NCBI RefSeq assembly: GCF_000003815.2
Contig: NC_049992.1
Location: forward strand, 21,568,148-21,595,247
DNA: 27,100 nucleotides
DNA from: Branchiostoma floridae
Lineage: Eukaryota > Chordata > Leptocardii > Amphioxiformes > Branchiostomatidae
Direction: 5' to 3'
Shown here piece after piece: positions 18,201 through 25,306 of the stretch. The notes beneath the pieces were generated by a model, which saw nothing but the letters and a program-made list of their open reading frames with translations, was not told the DNA's origin and ran no database searches. Positions within the stretch are counted from its first letter, which is position 1. Each line of letters opens with the position of its first letter. Both the position numbers and the translations under genes were made by a program.

Positions 18201-19805
18201 ATCACTACCCTTTGTGAATTTAGTCTGGCACCCCTCATACCCATTGATAAAGAAATAATTGGCATTTTGATATTTGATAAAGATATTCACCAAAATATAG
18301 GCGAGTATTCTGATTGGCTCTGTGTCACATGGTACTTTTAAAACAGCATGGCAACCAGAACAAGAATTTGTCTGTTTGATCCCATTACTCTGCTTCTGAG
18401 ACTTACTCCATTCCCAAAATAATGCAGGATGTAAGCACCTTAGTTAAACTATTCAATGGGACAGCAGCTGGACTATTCTGCAGACAACTAACTAGAGGAG
18501 GACTTGGAATATTATGGATGCCAGACTATAGTTTACATGTAGGTTGTGCACAAGACAATAGAAGAAACAAGCTGAAGAGTATTACCCCTGAAATAATCCT
18601 AACAGATAATTTCTTTTGCCTCCCCAGGTTTTGTGTCTTGGAGAAACAGCATGGCTGGCAGCTGGTTTATACAAGCTTTGACTGAAGTCCTGACCCAGTA
18701 TGCACCAGAGGAGGACCTGTTGTCTATGTTAACCATAGTATGTCAGGAACATTAATAGTTCATGTTAACTGTGATGCACATGGAATTTGTGCAGAAATAT
18801 TCAAACAATGTCTAGTATGTGGATTTATCCAGTTTGTGTCTTGCAGGCCATTCCATTGGCCAGGGATAAAACTCATTTGGAATGTACCAGTTGCACTGGT
18901 TTGAGTTCTTGCAGATGTCTTTAAATCGTGTTAAACACTTAAAGATTTTTGACTGTAGAGATGCCAAATTTAGAATCGTATTTACTATGTTTCTAAATTG
19001 TATAGTAGTAGCACTACTGCACTAGTATCTAGTATTATACTAGTGCTGGGGTCCCCAGTACATGTGGACAGCAGAATTTGCACCATGTGCCTCTGTCCAG
19101 CAGGTTGATGAGGCAGCACACTTTGATGCCCTTCTTGCCAGACTCCATCTAAACTTTCCTTGGTCTGCCATGGCCTGTTTTGCCTCAGGCAACTGCGGCT
19201 AGCTGTCTAGATCTGTATCTGCATAGCTGGTTCAGTGTAAGACATGCACCAGCTGCTGGTGTGTTAGCATGTTAATCATAAGTAGATGCATCAATGTTCA
19301 GGCCTGGAGATACTTGTATGAGTTCTGTTTCTTACAATGTTTATTTTGTGATTAATAGTATCAAACCTGGATTCCTAAAGCTTGCTACCTTACAAGTTAA
19401 GATATTTCTGTAATAACAGTTAGTCTTTCTACACATTACTAATTGACGGTGGGTATTTTGAACCTTAATGTTGCAATTCATAAGGCAAACTATACCTGTC
19501 TTTCTACTGGAAAGGGTTATGTTCATGTAGTCTGTTAATAACAAGGTTTTGTTGATAACAAGATTTTGTTAATTTGTTTGTACAGGTAGATGATTAGGTG
19601 GTTACCATTGTGAAGGGATTATTATGTACTTTGTTATTAGAGTCAGAGTTAGTGTGTTATTTTATCATGATGGCAAAATGTTGCTTTGTTTGTGCAGGTG
19701 AACGACAAGGTGGCCACCAGGTTCCAGTCAGCTGGGAAAAACAAACAGATGCCCGCACCTGTCACCATGCTGAGGAAGAAACTTTTCTTCAACCCCGGAC
19801 AATAG
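9100..19805 (+). CDS. CASP9: CARD-containing initiator caspase, caspase-9-like (eight coding exons, 391 aa)
   Basis: Cysteine protease that cuts after aspartate and, in this family, starts intrinsic apoptosis after recruitment to an Apaf-1-type adaptor in the cytosol. Eight exons join with phases 0,1,0,0,1,1,0 and give 391 codons with no stop; human caspase-9 is about 416 residues. Order: CARD, residues 1-93; linker to about 130; large subunit with R153 in TRSGTD (P1 pocket), SHG with His210 and QACRG with Cys253; interdomain linker 256-310; small subunit with SWR (Arg325, P1 pocket), GSWFIQAL and a KQMP...LRKKLFF end. The FVSWR and LRKKLFF tail and the linker LPTQSD resemble caspase-9, while QACRGDKLDRG is closer to caspase-2/CED-3. 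Caspase-2 is the main alternative. The start follows ACAGA and opens the CARD at the family's usual place. Mobile-element insertions lie only in introns. Confidence 0.9.
9232..10094 (+). other. First part of caspase intron 1, no feature recognised
   Basis: Begins with the donor GTAAGA. Several short open frames occur, including one at 9350-9589, but none has splice sites or a recognisable domain. No transposon end was identified, although the GTGGTACAGCGCCGTC stretch near 9394 may be repeat-derived. Confidence 0.4.
10095..10330 (+). mobile_element. Probable SINE-like dispersed repeat in intron 1
   Basis: The run TTGAATAGGACGTTAAAGAG, GAGCATGTTAAAAAAGATTC, AAAAAGAGTAGGGGTTC, GGTGTGGCCGCACCTGGG and GTCACCTGAGTGGCGCTGAA has the style of a lancelet dispersed repeat rather than unique intron. 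The GAGCATGTTAAA block has a loose counterpart in the 5S-derived SINE at 26108-26379. Ends are not defined and no Pol III boxes were located, so the class is tentative. Confidence 0.35.
10631..10817 (+). CDS. CASP9: Caspase exon 2: second half of the CARD
   Basis: Acceptor CCATGTCCAG, donor CAG|GTAAGA. Phase 0 in, phase 1 out. Codes residues 45-106 plus the first base of codon 107. The segment TRFDQCNALLRDLPGRGKQA followed by FQSFVEALDEAEQTDLADLL is helices 4-6 of a CARD. The LLRDLPGRG...F..F..AL pattern fits caspase-9 and CED-3 type domains. The rest is a short polar tail. Confidence 0.9.
11025..11172. mobile_element. Partial MITE copy in intron 2 (same family as 11845-12063)
   Basis: Shares TTCACCTTTATC, GGGGTAACCTATATCC and the central inverted pair GGTGGTTTCAAA / TTTGAAACCACC with the complete copy in intron 3. 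The right terminal repeat is missing. Confidence 0.65.
11458..11516 (+). CDS. CASP9: Caspase exon 3: linker between CARD and protease domain
   Basis: Acceptor CTTGTCAG, donor AGG|GTAAGC. Phase 1 in, phase 0 out, 59 bases. Codes about 20 residues (DKVTADARPSHGPQTSDPTR) with no domain, as expected for the prodomain linker. Support comes from the splice sites and from the phase match on both sides. It is the least certain of the eight exons because the sequence is not conserved. Confidence 0.72.
11757..11806. repeat. Short intron-3 duplicate of the MITE insertion site near exon 4
   Basis: ATTGGAGAGTTTTTAAGTGA, followed by ATAGAATA, TACTTG and TTCTTAACT, matches the two flanks of the MITE at 12601-12812 (left flank 12573-12600, right flank 12813-12832) but has no MITE. 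It looks like a paralogous empty site. Confidence 0.7.
11845..12063. mobile_element. Complete MITE in intron 3 with 23-bp terminal inverted repeats
   Basis: The left end TAACGTTAGTTCACCTTTAT (then CCG) is matched by the reverse complement CGGATAAAGGTGAACTAACG (then TTA) at the right end. Inside lies a second inverted pair, GGTAGTTTCAAA / TTTGAAACCATC. At 219 bp, with no coding capacity and nested symmetry, it is a non-autonomous DNA element. A related partial copy is at 11025-11172. Confidence 0.85.
12201..12588 (-). pseudogene. Decayed coding-like sequence on the minus strand in intron 3
   Basis: Two overlapping frames (12588-12361 and 12512-12201) share a frameshift. The second contains ISGGKLSQIHALTSCKTL and NFHVEVKRTWEEQN, with an amino-acid make-up that looks like real protein. 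It has no promoter and no splice sites were found. It may be a transposon-derived gene remnant, but I do not recognise the family. Confidence 0.25.
12601..12812. mobile_element. MITE with TACTGTAAATGCA ends, immediately before exon 4
   Basis: Begins TACTGTAAATGCA and ends TGCATTTACAGTA, exact inverted complements. The interior carries repeated TTCGCGGTGG and its complement CCACCGCGAA, so the whole 212 bp can fold back. This style of MITE is common in lancelets and other marine invertebrates. It ends only 25 bp before exon 4, inside the region where the branch point would lie. Confidence 0.88.
12838..13008 (+). CDS. CASP9: Caspase exon 4: start of the large (p20) subunit
   Basis: Acceptor TTAACTGCAG, donor GCG|GTAAGT, phase 0 on both sides, 57 codons (residues 127-183). 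Contains PRGRALIINNKTF, the first strand of the caspase fold, and TRSGTDVDCSNLKGLF, in which R153 corresponds to the large-subunit arginine that binds the P1 aspartate. The end FHVKVENDKSAA continues directly into exon 5. Confidence 0.93.
13009..13814. other. First part of caspase intron 4, no feature recognised
   Basis: Starts with the donor GTAAGT. No coding exon or complete repeat was seen on either strand. Later exons of the possible minus-strand gene could lie here, but none could be assigned. Confidence 0.4.
13878..13985 (-). CDS. Possible first exon of an antisense gene nested in intron 4
   Basis: On the minus strand an ATG at 13985-13983 has a strong context (G at -3, G at +4, ATGGCGG). 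It opens 36 codons, MAAGVDLAPYLTGK then MPGHDVYQTRLLVDV and WSLDTKR, ending in phase 0 at the donor AGG|GTTAGT. If not spliced, the frame runs 21 more codons to a stop at 13815. Upstream on the same strand are two forward CCAAT boxes, an E-box and GC-rich sequence. The peptide has ordinary composition and is unlike repeat translation. I do not recognise it, no further exons were found, and it could be a chance frame in a regulatory region. Confidence 0.35.
14018..14098 (-). promoter_or_regulatory. Promoter-like cluster: two CCAAT boxes, NF-kB-type palindrome, E-box
   Basis: CCAAT boxes read on the minus strand at 14047-14043 and 14098-14094, both in the context CCAATCAGAG. Between them GGGGATTCCCC (14065-14075) is a perfect NF-kB-type palindrome. 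CACGTG is at 14018-14023. The cluster lies 35-115 bp upstream of the minus-strand ATG at 13985, the right distance for a promoter. It could also act as an intronic enhancer of the caspase gene. Confidence 0.45.
14761..14789. repeat. Hairpin with perfect 10-bp stem
   Basis: CAGACGGACA at 14761-14770 is the reverse complement of TGTCCGTCTG at 14780-14789, with a nine-base loop. Confidence 0.85.
14793..14822. repeat. Hairpin with perfect 13-bp GC-rich stem and 4-base loop
   Basis: GTCTTTCGCCGCG (14793-14805), loop ACAG, then CGCGGCGAAAGAC (14810-14822). It begins three bases after the previous hairpin. It lies in intron 4 and is not part of any repeat I recognised. Confidence 0.9.
14970..15045 (+). 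mobile_element. Degenerate tRNA-derived SINE head
   Basis: GGCATAATGGTTAGGGTGTT resembles an A box, and GTGGGTTCAGGTTAGAG, about 40 bases later, resembles a decayed B box. The spacing suits a tRNA-derived SINE. No cloverleaf forms. Confidence 0.4.
15212..15538. repeat. Three diverged copies of a TATAATCATGAGTTTGCAGG block
   Basis: Copies at about 15212-15262, 15418-15445 and 15483-15538. The first and third continue into ACRGACAAAAWGWATGTACAC and end in TTACAGTG. A linked ATGCAGTAAGTAAA stretch occurs near 15399 and 15453. These are local duplications shortly before exon 5. An (ATC)n run at about 15321-15334 lies between them. Confidence 0.7.
15672..15888 (+). CDS. CASP9: Caspase exon 5: catalytic exon with SHG and QACRG
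   Basis: Acceptor TTACTTACAG, donor GAG|GTATGG. Phase 0 in, phase 1 out. Codes residues 184-255 and the first base of codon 256. Catalytic His210 lies in AVLSHGVEGQIYGTD, and catalytic Cys253 in KPKLFFIQACRG, both fully conserved caspase motifs. The QACRG pentapeptide is the general animal form; vertebrate caspase-9 has QACGG. Confidence 0.96.
16040..16079. repeat. Hairpin in intron 5 with 15-bp stem
   Basis: GCTGTAAAAAATGCC pairs with GGCATATTTTTTACAGC across an eight-base loop with a two-base bulge. The stem is A/T-rich. It is too short for an animal pre-microRNA and is more likely a small foldback relic. Confidence 0.75.
16246..16335 (-). mobile_element. LINE 3' end with TCTGAA-type tail, minus strand
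   Basis: In minus-strand sense the segment ends TGCAAATAAAATCTGAATCT then GAAC, an AATAAA followed by a short TCTGAA repeat. This is a typical L2/CR1 3' terminus. Only the 3' UTR remains. Confidence 0.55.
16336..17174. other. Remainder of caspase intron 5, no gene recognised
   Basis: Contains one TAACGTTA (16845) and CpG-containing stretches near 16370 and 16920 but no supported exon or complete mobile element. The intron closes with CATTCATTCTACCAG, the exon 6 acceptor. Confidence 0.4.
17175..17366 (+). CDS. CASP9: Caspase exon 6: interdomain linker and start of the small subunit
   Basis: The acceptor CATTCTACCAG was chosen over several upstream AGs because only it keeps phase 1 and joins exon 5 as QACRG|DKLDRGIEQTD, matching QACRGDETDRG in caspase-2. 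Upstream extensions meet a TAG at 17141 or break the phase. Donor CCTG|GTAACT, phase 1. Codes residues 256-319. The linker contains SPEPPATPTEEEL (272-284), which resembles the PEPD-ATPF autocleavage and IAP-binding site of human caspase-9 but has Pro276 where the cleavable Asp should be. It also contains EETD|A (299/300), at the position of the second, caspase-3-type cleavage site, then LPTQSDMLLAYATVPG. Confidence 0.92.
17650..17807. mobile_element. Foldback MITE in intron 6 with TTAA borders
   Basis: Left end TTAAGAGTCATTGCATGAGA (continuing AAACCAG, then GCAGGGGCCAGAAGAT) is the near-complement of the right end ATCTTCCGGCCTCTGCCTGG (continuing TTTCCTCGTGCAATGACTCTTAA). The arms are about 43 bp with one ten-base insertion in the left arm. 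TTAA at 17650-17653 and 17804-17807 fits a piggyBac-type target duplication. Confidence 0.82.
17808..18627. other. Rest of caspase intron 6, no feature recognised
   Basis: No coding exon or repeat boundary recognised. The intron ends with the pyrimidine-rich acceptor TTGCCTCCCCAG. Confidence 0.4.
18628..18737 (+). CDS. CASP9: Caspase exon 7: small (p10) subunit core
   Basis: Acceptor CCTCCCCAG, donor ATA|GTATGT. Phase 1 in, phase 0 out. Codes residues 320-356: GFVSWRNSMAGSWFIQAL then TEVLTQYAPEEDLLSMLTI. SWR carries Arg325 of the P1 pocket. GSW(F/Y)IQ(A/T)L is the small-subunit signature. FVSWR, rather than the AMRN of caspase-2, favours a caspase-9 identity. Confidence 0.94.
18738..19697. 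other. Caspase intron 7
   Basis: No exon or mobile element recognised. It holds a short perfect inverted pair, GCACTAGTAT at 19019-19028 and ATACTAGTGC at 19037-19046, and ends with TTTGTTTGTGCAG. Confidence 0.45.
19698..19805 (+). CDS. CASP9: Caspase exon 8: C-terminus and stop codon
   Basis: Codes residues 357-391 then TAG. VNDKVATRFQSAGKNKQMPA, PVTMLRKKLFFNPGQ. The KQMP and LRKKLFF blocks are the C-terminal signature shared with caspase-9. The phase-0 acceptor matches exon 7. Confidence 0.94.
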   Translation: MNDKVATRFQSAGKNKQMPAPVTMLRKKLFFNPGQ

Positions 19806-20285
19806 AACACATGTAGTAACAACATCGTCGTATGAGCTACACAATTTGGGTCAAGTGAAAAGGCAACATTTCAACTTTCAAGTGTTGGCCCCAATTTTAC
19901 ATTGAAAATTTCATGTTAGATGGAATAGAACATCAAAATAACATGATTGTCTACAAAAAACTCACTGTTGTACAGAAACTTCGTTTTCCCATGTATAGTT
20001 TCATCAGAGTGGTGAATCACTTGGTGGTATTAATCTAAGGTCATAATACTAGAGGTCTCCATTGATAGACATTAAGTATACCCCAAATCATTTTCCCATC
20101 ATTTGCCCATCTCACCGCTGTATTAGCTGTGTGATGGAAAAATGATCTTGAGTATATTTCTTTTATCAAAGTATCAAGTGGCTGGAGATCTCTGGTGCTG
20201 TCACAACTAGTACATGTATTAAGTGGCCTTCCAATAGTTAGTGTACATCTATCACCTTCCTCAGGACAAGACAGAATACTTTGCA
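19806..20285 (+). other. Caspase 3' UTR and downstream sequence
   Basis: Follows the stop codon. No canonical AATAAA or ATTAAA was found in this interval, so the 3' end of the transcript is not placed. The polyadenylation signal may be a variant or lie beyond the minisatellites. Confidence 0.45.
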
Positions 20286-20557
20286 CTGCAGCTAAGTGTC
20301 TGCTACAGCTCTGCAGTTAGGTGCCTGCTATAGTACTGCAGCTAGGTGTCTGCTATGGCTCTGCAGCTAGGTGTCTGCTATAATTCTGCAGCTAGGTGTC
20401 TACTACAGCTCTGCAGTTAGTTGTCTGCTACAGCTCTGCAGCTAATTGTCTGCTACAGCTCTGCAGTTAGGTGCCTGCTATAGTACTGCAGCTAGGTGTC
20501 TGCTATGGCTCTGCAGCTAGGTGTCTGCTATAATTCTGCAGCTAGGTATCTACTACA
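20286..20557. repeat. 25-bp minisatellite with 150-bp higher-order repeat
   Basis: CTGCAG begins a unit every 25 bp: 20286, 20311, 20336, 20361, 20386, 20411, 20436, 20461, 20486, 20511, 20536 (11 units). Each reads CTGCAGYTAGGTGYCTGCTA plus a variable end. The unit variants at 20311, 20336 and 20361 are repeated identically at 20461, 20486 and 20511, so blocks of six units (150 bp) have been duplicated. Confidence 0.95.
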
Positions 20558-20712
20558 AACACCCTCCGGTTTAATTTGGGAATCCCGGTTTAATTTGGGA
20601 CAACCTCCCGTATTTCAACAACCTTTAACCCAAAAGGCTTAATATTGCATATGTTAGGTAAAAATGAGGTTAAGAATACGTAGCAGCCATTGATGACCCC
20701 CTGGGGATTAGC

Positions 20713-20899
20713 CCAATTCTGCAGAATTCTGCAGAATTCTGGGAACTGGAGCCAGAATTCTGCAGAATTCTGGGAGCCTGAGCCAGAGTTCTGCAGAATT
20801 CTGGGATGCCTGATCCAGAATTCTGCAGAATTCTGGGATGCCTGAGCCAGAATTCTGCAGAATTCTGGGAAGCTAAGCCAGAATTCTGCAGAATTCTGA
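20713..20899. repeat. Palindromic satellite, 31-32 bp period, core GAATTCTGCAGAATTC
   Basis: Six near-identical copies of a 22-bp perfect palindrome (the core flanked by CCA and TGG) start at about 20721, 20752, 20783, 20815, 20847 and 20878, separated by nine- or ten-base spacers such as GAGCCTGAG and GATGCCTGA. Both strands read the same core, which gives long but meaningless open frames. Confidence 0.95.
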
Positions 20900-21479
20900 G
20901 AACTGAAACCTGGTTCAGCTGTTCTCACAGTTTAGCGAGTGAAGTGAGGTTCGTTATTGACGTGGTGAATCTTGGGTGGTAGCGGAATCTTTTGACATAG
21001 TCCCTGGGAACTCTTTTCTGATTATTGGCCAGATAGACGTAGAAAATGGCTCACAGTAAAATGTCAGTAGCTATCAGGAAACTTTGAGTGCTAAGAAGAG
21101 TGTCTGCATGCAGGGTCCGATTACGCTTTGTGCACAATCAAAAAGGGCGACAACGCTTTACACTGAATTCACGAAGGCTAGAAACGCTGTAGGGTAAATC
21201 TTGCTCTTTCATATATGTGTAACGCAGGCGCCATCGATCTCCGACAATCCCAGCAGACAACAACGTCATCATATCCCCAGTTAGTCCCTCTGCATAGAAG
21301 AATGGGTTTCATACCTCAGATGCGACGACATCAAATTTTATAATAGATGTTTATTATGCTGGAAGTTTATTTGCAAGTTCGTGCCCGAGGGCTAATTGCA
21401 AGTACATGGTATACACATAGTGACAATGGACAGTCATAAACAACATTCTACTCTAATACTAGTGTTGGGTATTTCTAAA
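20900..21479. other. No feature recognised
   Basis: Between the palindromic satellite and a LINE relic. No exon, RNA or repeat boundary could be supported. Confidence 0.4.
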
Positions 21480-22170
21480 CAGGTTAGGTTTGACTTCTTT
21501 TTTGGAAGCAGAGGGAGACGAAAAGCCCCACATTTTCTAAAAGTTGTGGGTTCCGCGATTTCAAGAGAAAAGTGGCTTTCTGTTCGTCTGTCAATGTGGG
21601 GAAGTTGGGATAAGTCTTTGTGACTTCTCTAAACAGAGTGATTCTTTCGGTTTCGTTGAATGAACATTTCAAAATAAAATGTGTTTCGTCTCCCACTGCC
21701 TTAGATGTACAATATTTACAAATTCTTTCACACACTGGTAATCTCTTATATCTCCCTCTTTCTACTTCAAGAGAATGAACGCTAATTCTGACTTTGCTTA
21801 TTGCAGAGCGCAGCTCAAAATCAACTAGTTCTAAGTACTTCTCTCAAGCGTATACAGATTTACAAGTTTTGTAGAACCTCAGCTTACCGGTATCTATACT
21901 TATATTATGTAGAGACGTCTGGATATACATATTCATTTGGTAATTCTGTTCCTTATCATATTACATAAATATACAGGGTCACAGAGTGAGTTGTCAGAGT
22001 ACCAGAGATAAGAATATCCACTATAATCAAGTATATCTTTAACACGCTGTAAAAGTGATCTTCTCCGGCCGTTTACAACAGAGTTATGCTGTTCCAAGAG
22101 TGCATTTACTTGCAATGGATGCGTAGTAAAATCCATTTGTGTTAAAGTTAAACACAACCAATATTTTACA
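21480..22170 (-). mobile_element. Minus-strand LINE ORF2 C-terminal relic (copy C)
   Basis: In minus-strand order: THPLQVNALLEQHNSVV, RVKDILDYSGYSYLW (22157-21933), then after a frame break VRISVHSLEVERGRYKRLPV, ERICKYCTSKAVGDETHFI and LKCSFNETERITLF, ending VGLFVSLCFQKRSQT and a stop near 21484. This is the fullest of the three copies and defines the order of motifs used for copies A and B. The cysteine/histidine block (CKYC...DETHFILKC) resembles a zinc knuckle at the end of LINE polyproteins. Confidence 0.75.
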
Positions 22171-22210
22171 AGTCAAACGGAAATATGTTGGGAGCTCCAA
22201 AGTGCGACAA

Positions 22211-22265
22211 TTCTAGGGGGAATTGGGGGGCATGCTCCTACGGGAAAATTTTGAAATCTTGACCT
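22211..22265 (+). repeat. Left member of an inverted repeat pair around GGGGGGCATGCTCC
   Basis: CTAGGGGG, TTGGGGGGCATGCTCCTACG and GGAAAATTTTGAAATCTTGA occur here. The reverse complement with changes is at 23945-24001. Confidence 0.7.
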
Positions 22266-23290
22266 TCTGAAAAGCAACTTCCAAAATTCCTTCATTTTGA
22301 GGGACAAATTTTGCTGATAGACTAAGCTAAGTTTAGTGGCATTTCTATGAAAAAATACACTGTCAATTTTTTTAGGGCAATGCCTACAACATGTCGAAGA
22401 CCCGAAGCATTGCAGGGGAATTCAGGGGAAATATTTAATTCTAACCCCCTAAAATGCTATTTCCCGCGGGTTTTTTTTGGCAAATTTTGCTGACAACTAG
22501 TCTTAAAGCTTAATGACTAGTCTTAATTGAGCTGAAAGCTGAATGACATTTCTGTTGGCAGGAAAGGTTATATTAAAGGATTACGCAGTTGATCTCCTTT
22601 GGATAATTGAGTTATCATTACAGTCATTCACACAGTGTTTAGTTACCTTGTTATGTACAATTTCTTACAAACTTGTACTACATGATCAATACAAGGAAGT
22701 TTGTCCCTTTTTTTCAACCTCCTTGATCAATAGTGATGAAGCACTGCATTGCCAATGCTAATACCATTGTTGTTTCAAGGCACCTCTATAGTACTTAATA
22801 CCAGTAGCCTTTAGTTTATCTATGTAAGTAGGGGTGACAGATTGATTTGTTAGTGACTTTCCCCATGTGACATTGCTAAAGCCACTTGCCACAGTACACA
22901 TGCATCATGAGCCAAGCATCTAAGGTGACAGAATATCTTAGTACATTCCCAGACCTTGGCATGAAATTGCAATTTAAGTGTGTAATCACAGGCCTGGGAT
23001 GCCCTGCCTGCGAAGTCTCTCCATGCTTAGAAGATCGTGTGCACTTTTGTACCTCACAAAGCAATGAAATAACCCTAATAGGCTAGCTGTCTGGGAAACA
23101 ACAGATACCTTGGGCAAGGAATTGACACTGCCCTCCACACCTTCAAACCCTTGTACCCAGAACCCCTGCATCTGCTACTGGGTCACGTTACTCCCTCAGG
23201 AACAACGACCACCTGACATCTGAACCCACTATAGCCAGTGAGTGTATAAGTCCACCAGAGGCCAGAGAACATTCATGAGGGCCCCAATGC
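22266..23290. other. No gene recognised
   Basis: A/T-rich sequence between inverted repeat copies. A short frame at 22886-23086 has no recognisable domain, promoter or splice sites. Confidence 0.35.
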
Positions 23291-23297
23291 CCTTTTC

Positions 23298-23490
23298 CGT
23301 AGAGCGTAATCGGCGGTTTTAATTCTACGTACTACGTAGAGGGACCGCTCGAATTCAACGTAGAGCGTTGTCGGTGCATTTTGCGTCGAGCGATATTGGC
23401 CCCTTTAATTCAACGTATTACGTAGAAGCTAACCGGATTTTACCGTAAAACGTAATTCATATCAATTGTCCGTAAAGCGTAATCAAAATT
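23298..23490. repeat. Degenerate repeat of CGTAGAGCGTAAT-like motifs
   Basis: CCGTAGAGCGTAATCGG, ACGTAGAGCGTTGTCGG, GCGTCGAGCGATATTGG, ACGTATTACGTAGAAGC, CCGTAAAACGTAATTC and CCGTAAAGCGTAATC follow one another. TTTAATTC(A/T)ACGTA appears between them. CTACGTACTACGTAG is a near palindrome. Confidence 0.75.
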
Positions 23491-23524
23491 GCATTCAACC
23501 TAACTAGTTAACCGGCAAACTTTA

Positions 23525-24001
23525 CCCGTGAGAATGCAGGAAATCGCATTTCAAAGGGTCCAGATTTCAAAATTTCGCCGGACCTTCCTTGCGATAGCTC
23601 GCCCATTTTGGCACTGGATATGGTGAAAATATCTTGCGGAAGCATCGCCACCCAAAAACCTTTTTAACTAGAAATTCATTATTGAACTTAGATTAGTTTA
23701 CAAGCAAAATGTGCCCCTCATATGCAGGAAATGATGTTTCAGATGGTCAAGATTTCAATTTTTCTCGAGACATCCTTTGCGATGGCTTGCGCTCGTCGCC
23801 ATCAAAAATCTTTTCTCTGACAGAAATGTCATAAAATTAAGTATAGTCTGACAGCAGAGGGTCCAGATTTCAAAATTTCCCCGACTACCTTATTACGACG
23901 TACGGATTATGCTTTGCTCGTCAAAATGCAGGATATAGCGTTTTTAGAGGGTGAAGATTTCACAATTTCCCTGGGGGAGCATGCCCCCGGACGCTCCTAG
24001 G
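23525..24001. repeat. Three diverged units with ATGCAGGAAAT...CAGATTTCAAAATTT, ending in GGGGGAGCATGCCCCC
   Basis: ATGCAGGAAAT or ATGCAGGATAT occurs at about 23533, 23723 and 23927, each followed by a GATTTCAMAATTT stretch. Units are roughly 190-200 bp. The end, CTGGGGGAGCATGCCCCCGG then ACGCTCCTAG, is the inverted partner of 22211-22265. Confidence 0.6.
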
Positions 24002-24438
24002 ATTATTATTGTTGCGCCTCCGCTTTTGTAATCTGTGTAACGCAAACTCCGCTGTCCAAGGCTGATGTTTGGTGGGCTGCTATATTAAAGCGAGATTTAA
24101 TCAGGCTACCGCTTTTGGTGCTTCGAGTGCTGAAAATCACGTCAATAAGAAATTTGCTGTTGCCGTCTCTGGCCATAAAGACGGGTATTTTTATATCGTC
24201 TTAGTAAAGTTTGAATCTTGTGGATGGAATTGTCAGTCTTGTTTAGATCTCCTCTTCACGTGTTCTGGCGTCCGCGATAGGGAGTTCGGTTCGACATTTT
24301 GCATTCAGTATCATAAGAACTTATTGGAAGCTATGGCGATTAAGGCTTAAAAAAACATCGCATTGGTGTAAAAGTTCAGCCAAAGACGGTTAAAATTGCC
24401 ATATGCGTTGGGAACCTTCGTATTACCGAAAACGTAAA
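24002..24438. other. Unassigned sequence before the large gap
   Basis: A 93-codon open frame at 24069-24350 exists, but it starts at a non-ATG codon, matches no family I know and has no supporting signals. Confidence 0.35.
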
Positions 24439-25305
24439 NNNNNNNNNNNNNNNNNNNNNNNNNNNNNNNNNNNNNNNNNNNNNNNNNNNNNNNNNNNNNN
24501 NNNNNNNNNNNNNNNNNNNNNNNNNNNNNNNNNNNNNNNNNNNNNNNNNNNNNNNNNNNNNNNNNNNNNNNNNNNNNNNNNNNNNNNNNNNNNNNNNNNN
24601 NNNNNNNNNNNNNNNNNNNNNNNNNNNNNNNNNNNNNNNNNNNNNNNNNNNNNNNNNNNNNNNNNNNNNNNNNNNNNNNNNNNNNNNNNNNNNNNNNNNN
24701 NNNNNNNNNNNNNNNNNNNNNNNNNNNNNNNNNNNNNNNNNNNNNNNNNNNNNNNNNNNNNNNNNNNNNNNNNNNNNNNNNNNNNNNNNNNNNNNNNNNN
24801 NNNNNNNNNNNNNNNNNNNNNNNNNNNNNNNNNNNNNNNNNNNNNNNNNNNNNNNNNNNNNNNNNNNNNNNNNNNNNNNNNNNNNNNNNNNNNNNNNNNN
24901 NNNNNNNNNNNNNNNNNNNNNNNNNNNNNNNNNNNNNNNNNNNNNNNNNNNNNNNNNNNNNNNNNNNNNNNNNNNNNNNNNNNNNNNNNNNNNNNNNNNN
25001 NNNNNNNNNNNNNNNNNNNNNNNNNNNNNNNNNNNNNNNNNNNNNNNNNNNNNNNNNNNNNNNNNNNNNNNNNNNNNNNNNNNNNNNNNNNNNNNNNNNN
25101 NNNNNNNNNNNNNNNNNNNNNNNNNNNNNNNNNNNNNNNNNNNNNNNNNNNNNNNNNNNNNNNNNNNNNNNNNNNNNNNNNNNNNNNNNNNNNNNNNNNN
25201 NNNNNNNNNNNNNNNNNNNNNNNNNNNNNNNNNNNNNNNNNNNNNNNNNNNNNNNNNNNNNNNNNNNNNNNNNNNNNNNNNNNNNNNNNNNNNNNNNNNN
25301 NNNNN
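24439..25305. other. Assembly gap (867 N)
   Basis: Unknown bases. The sequence on both sides may belong to a repeat that could not be assembled. Confidence 0.99.
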
Positions 25306-25306
25306 G

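Noticed and set aside
20590-20928. 112-codon minus-strand frame with QNSAEFW repeats
   Set aside because: Produced by the palindromic satellite.
22886-23086. 66-codon frame with several cysteines
   Set aside because: No recognisable motif spacing or gene signals; likely chance.
24069-24350. 93-codon open frame as a gene
   Set aside because: Non-ATG start, no family match, no splice or promoter signals.
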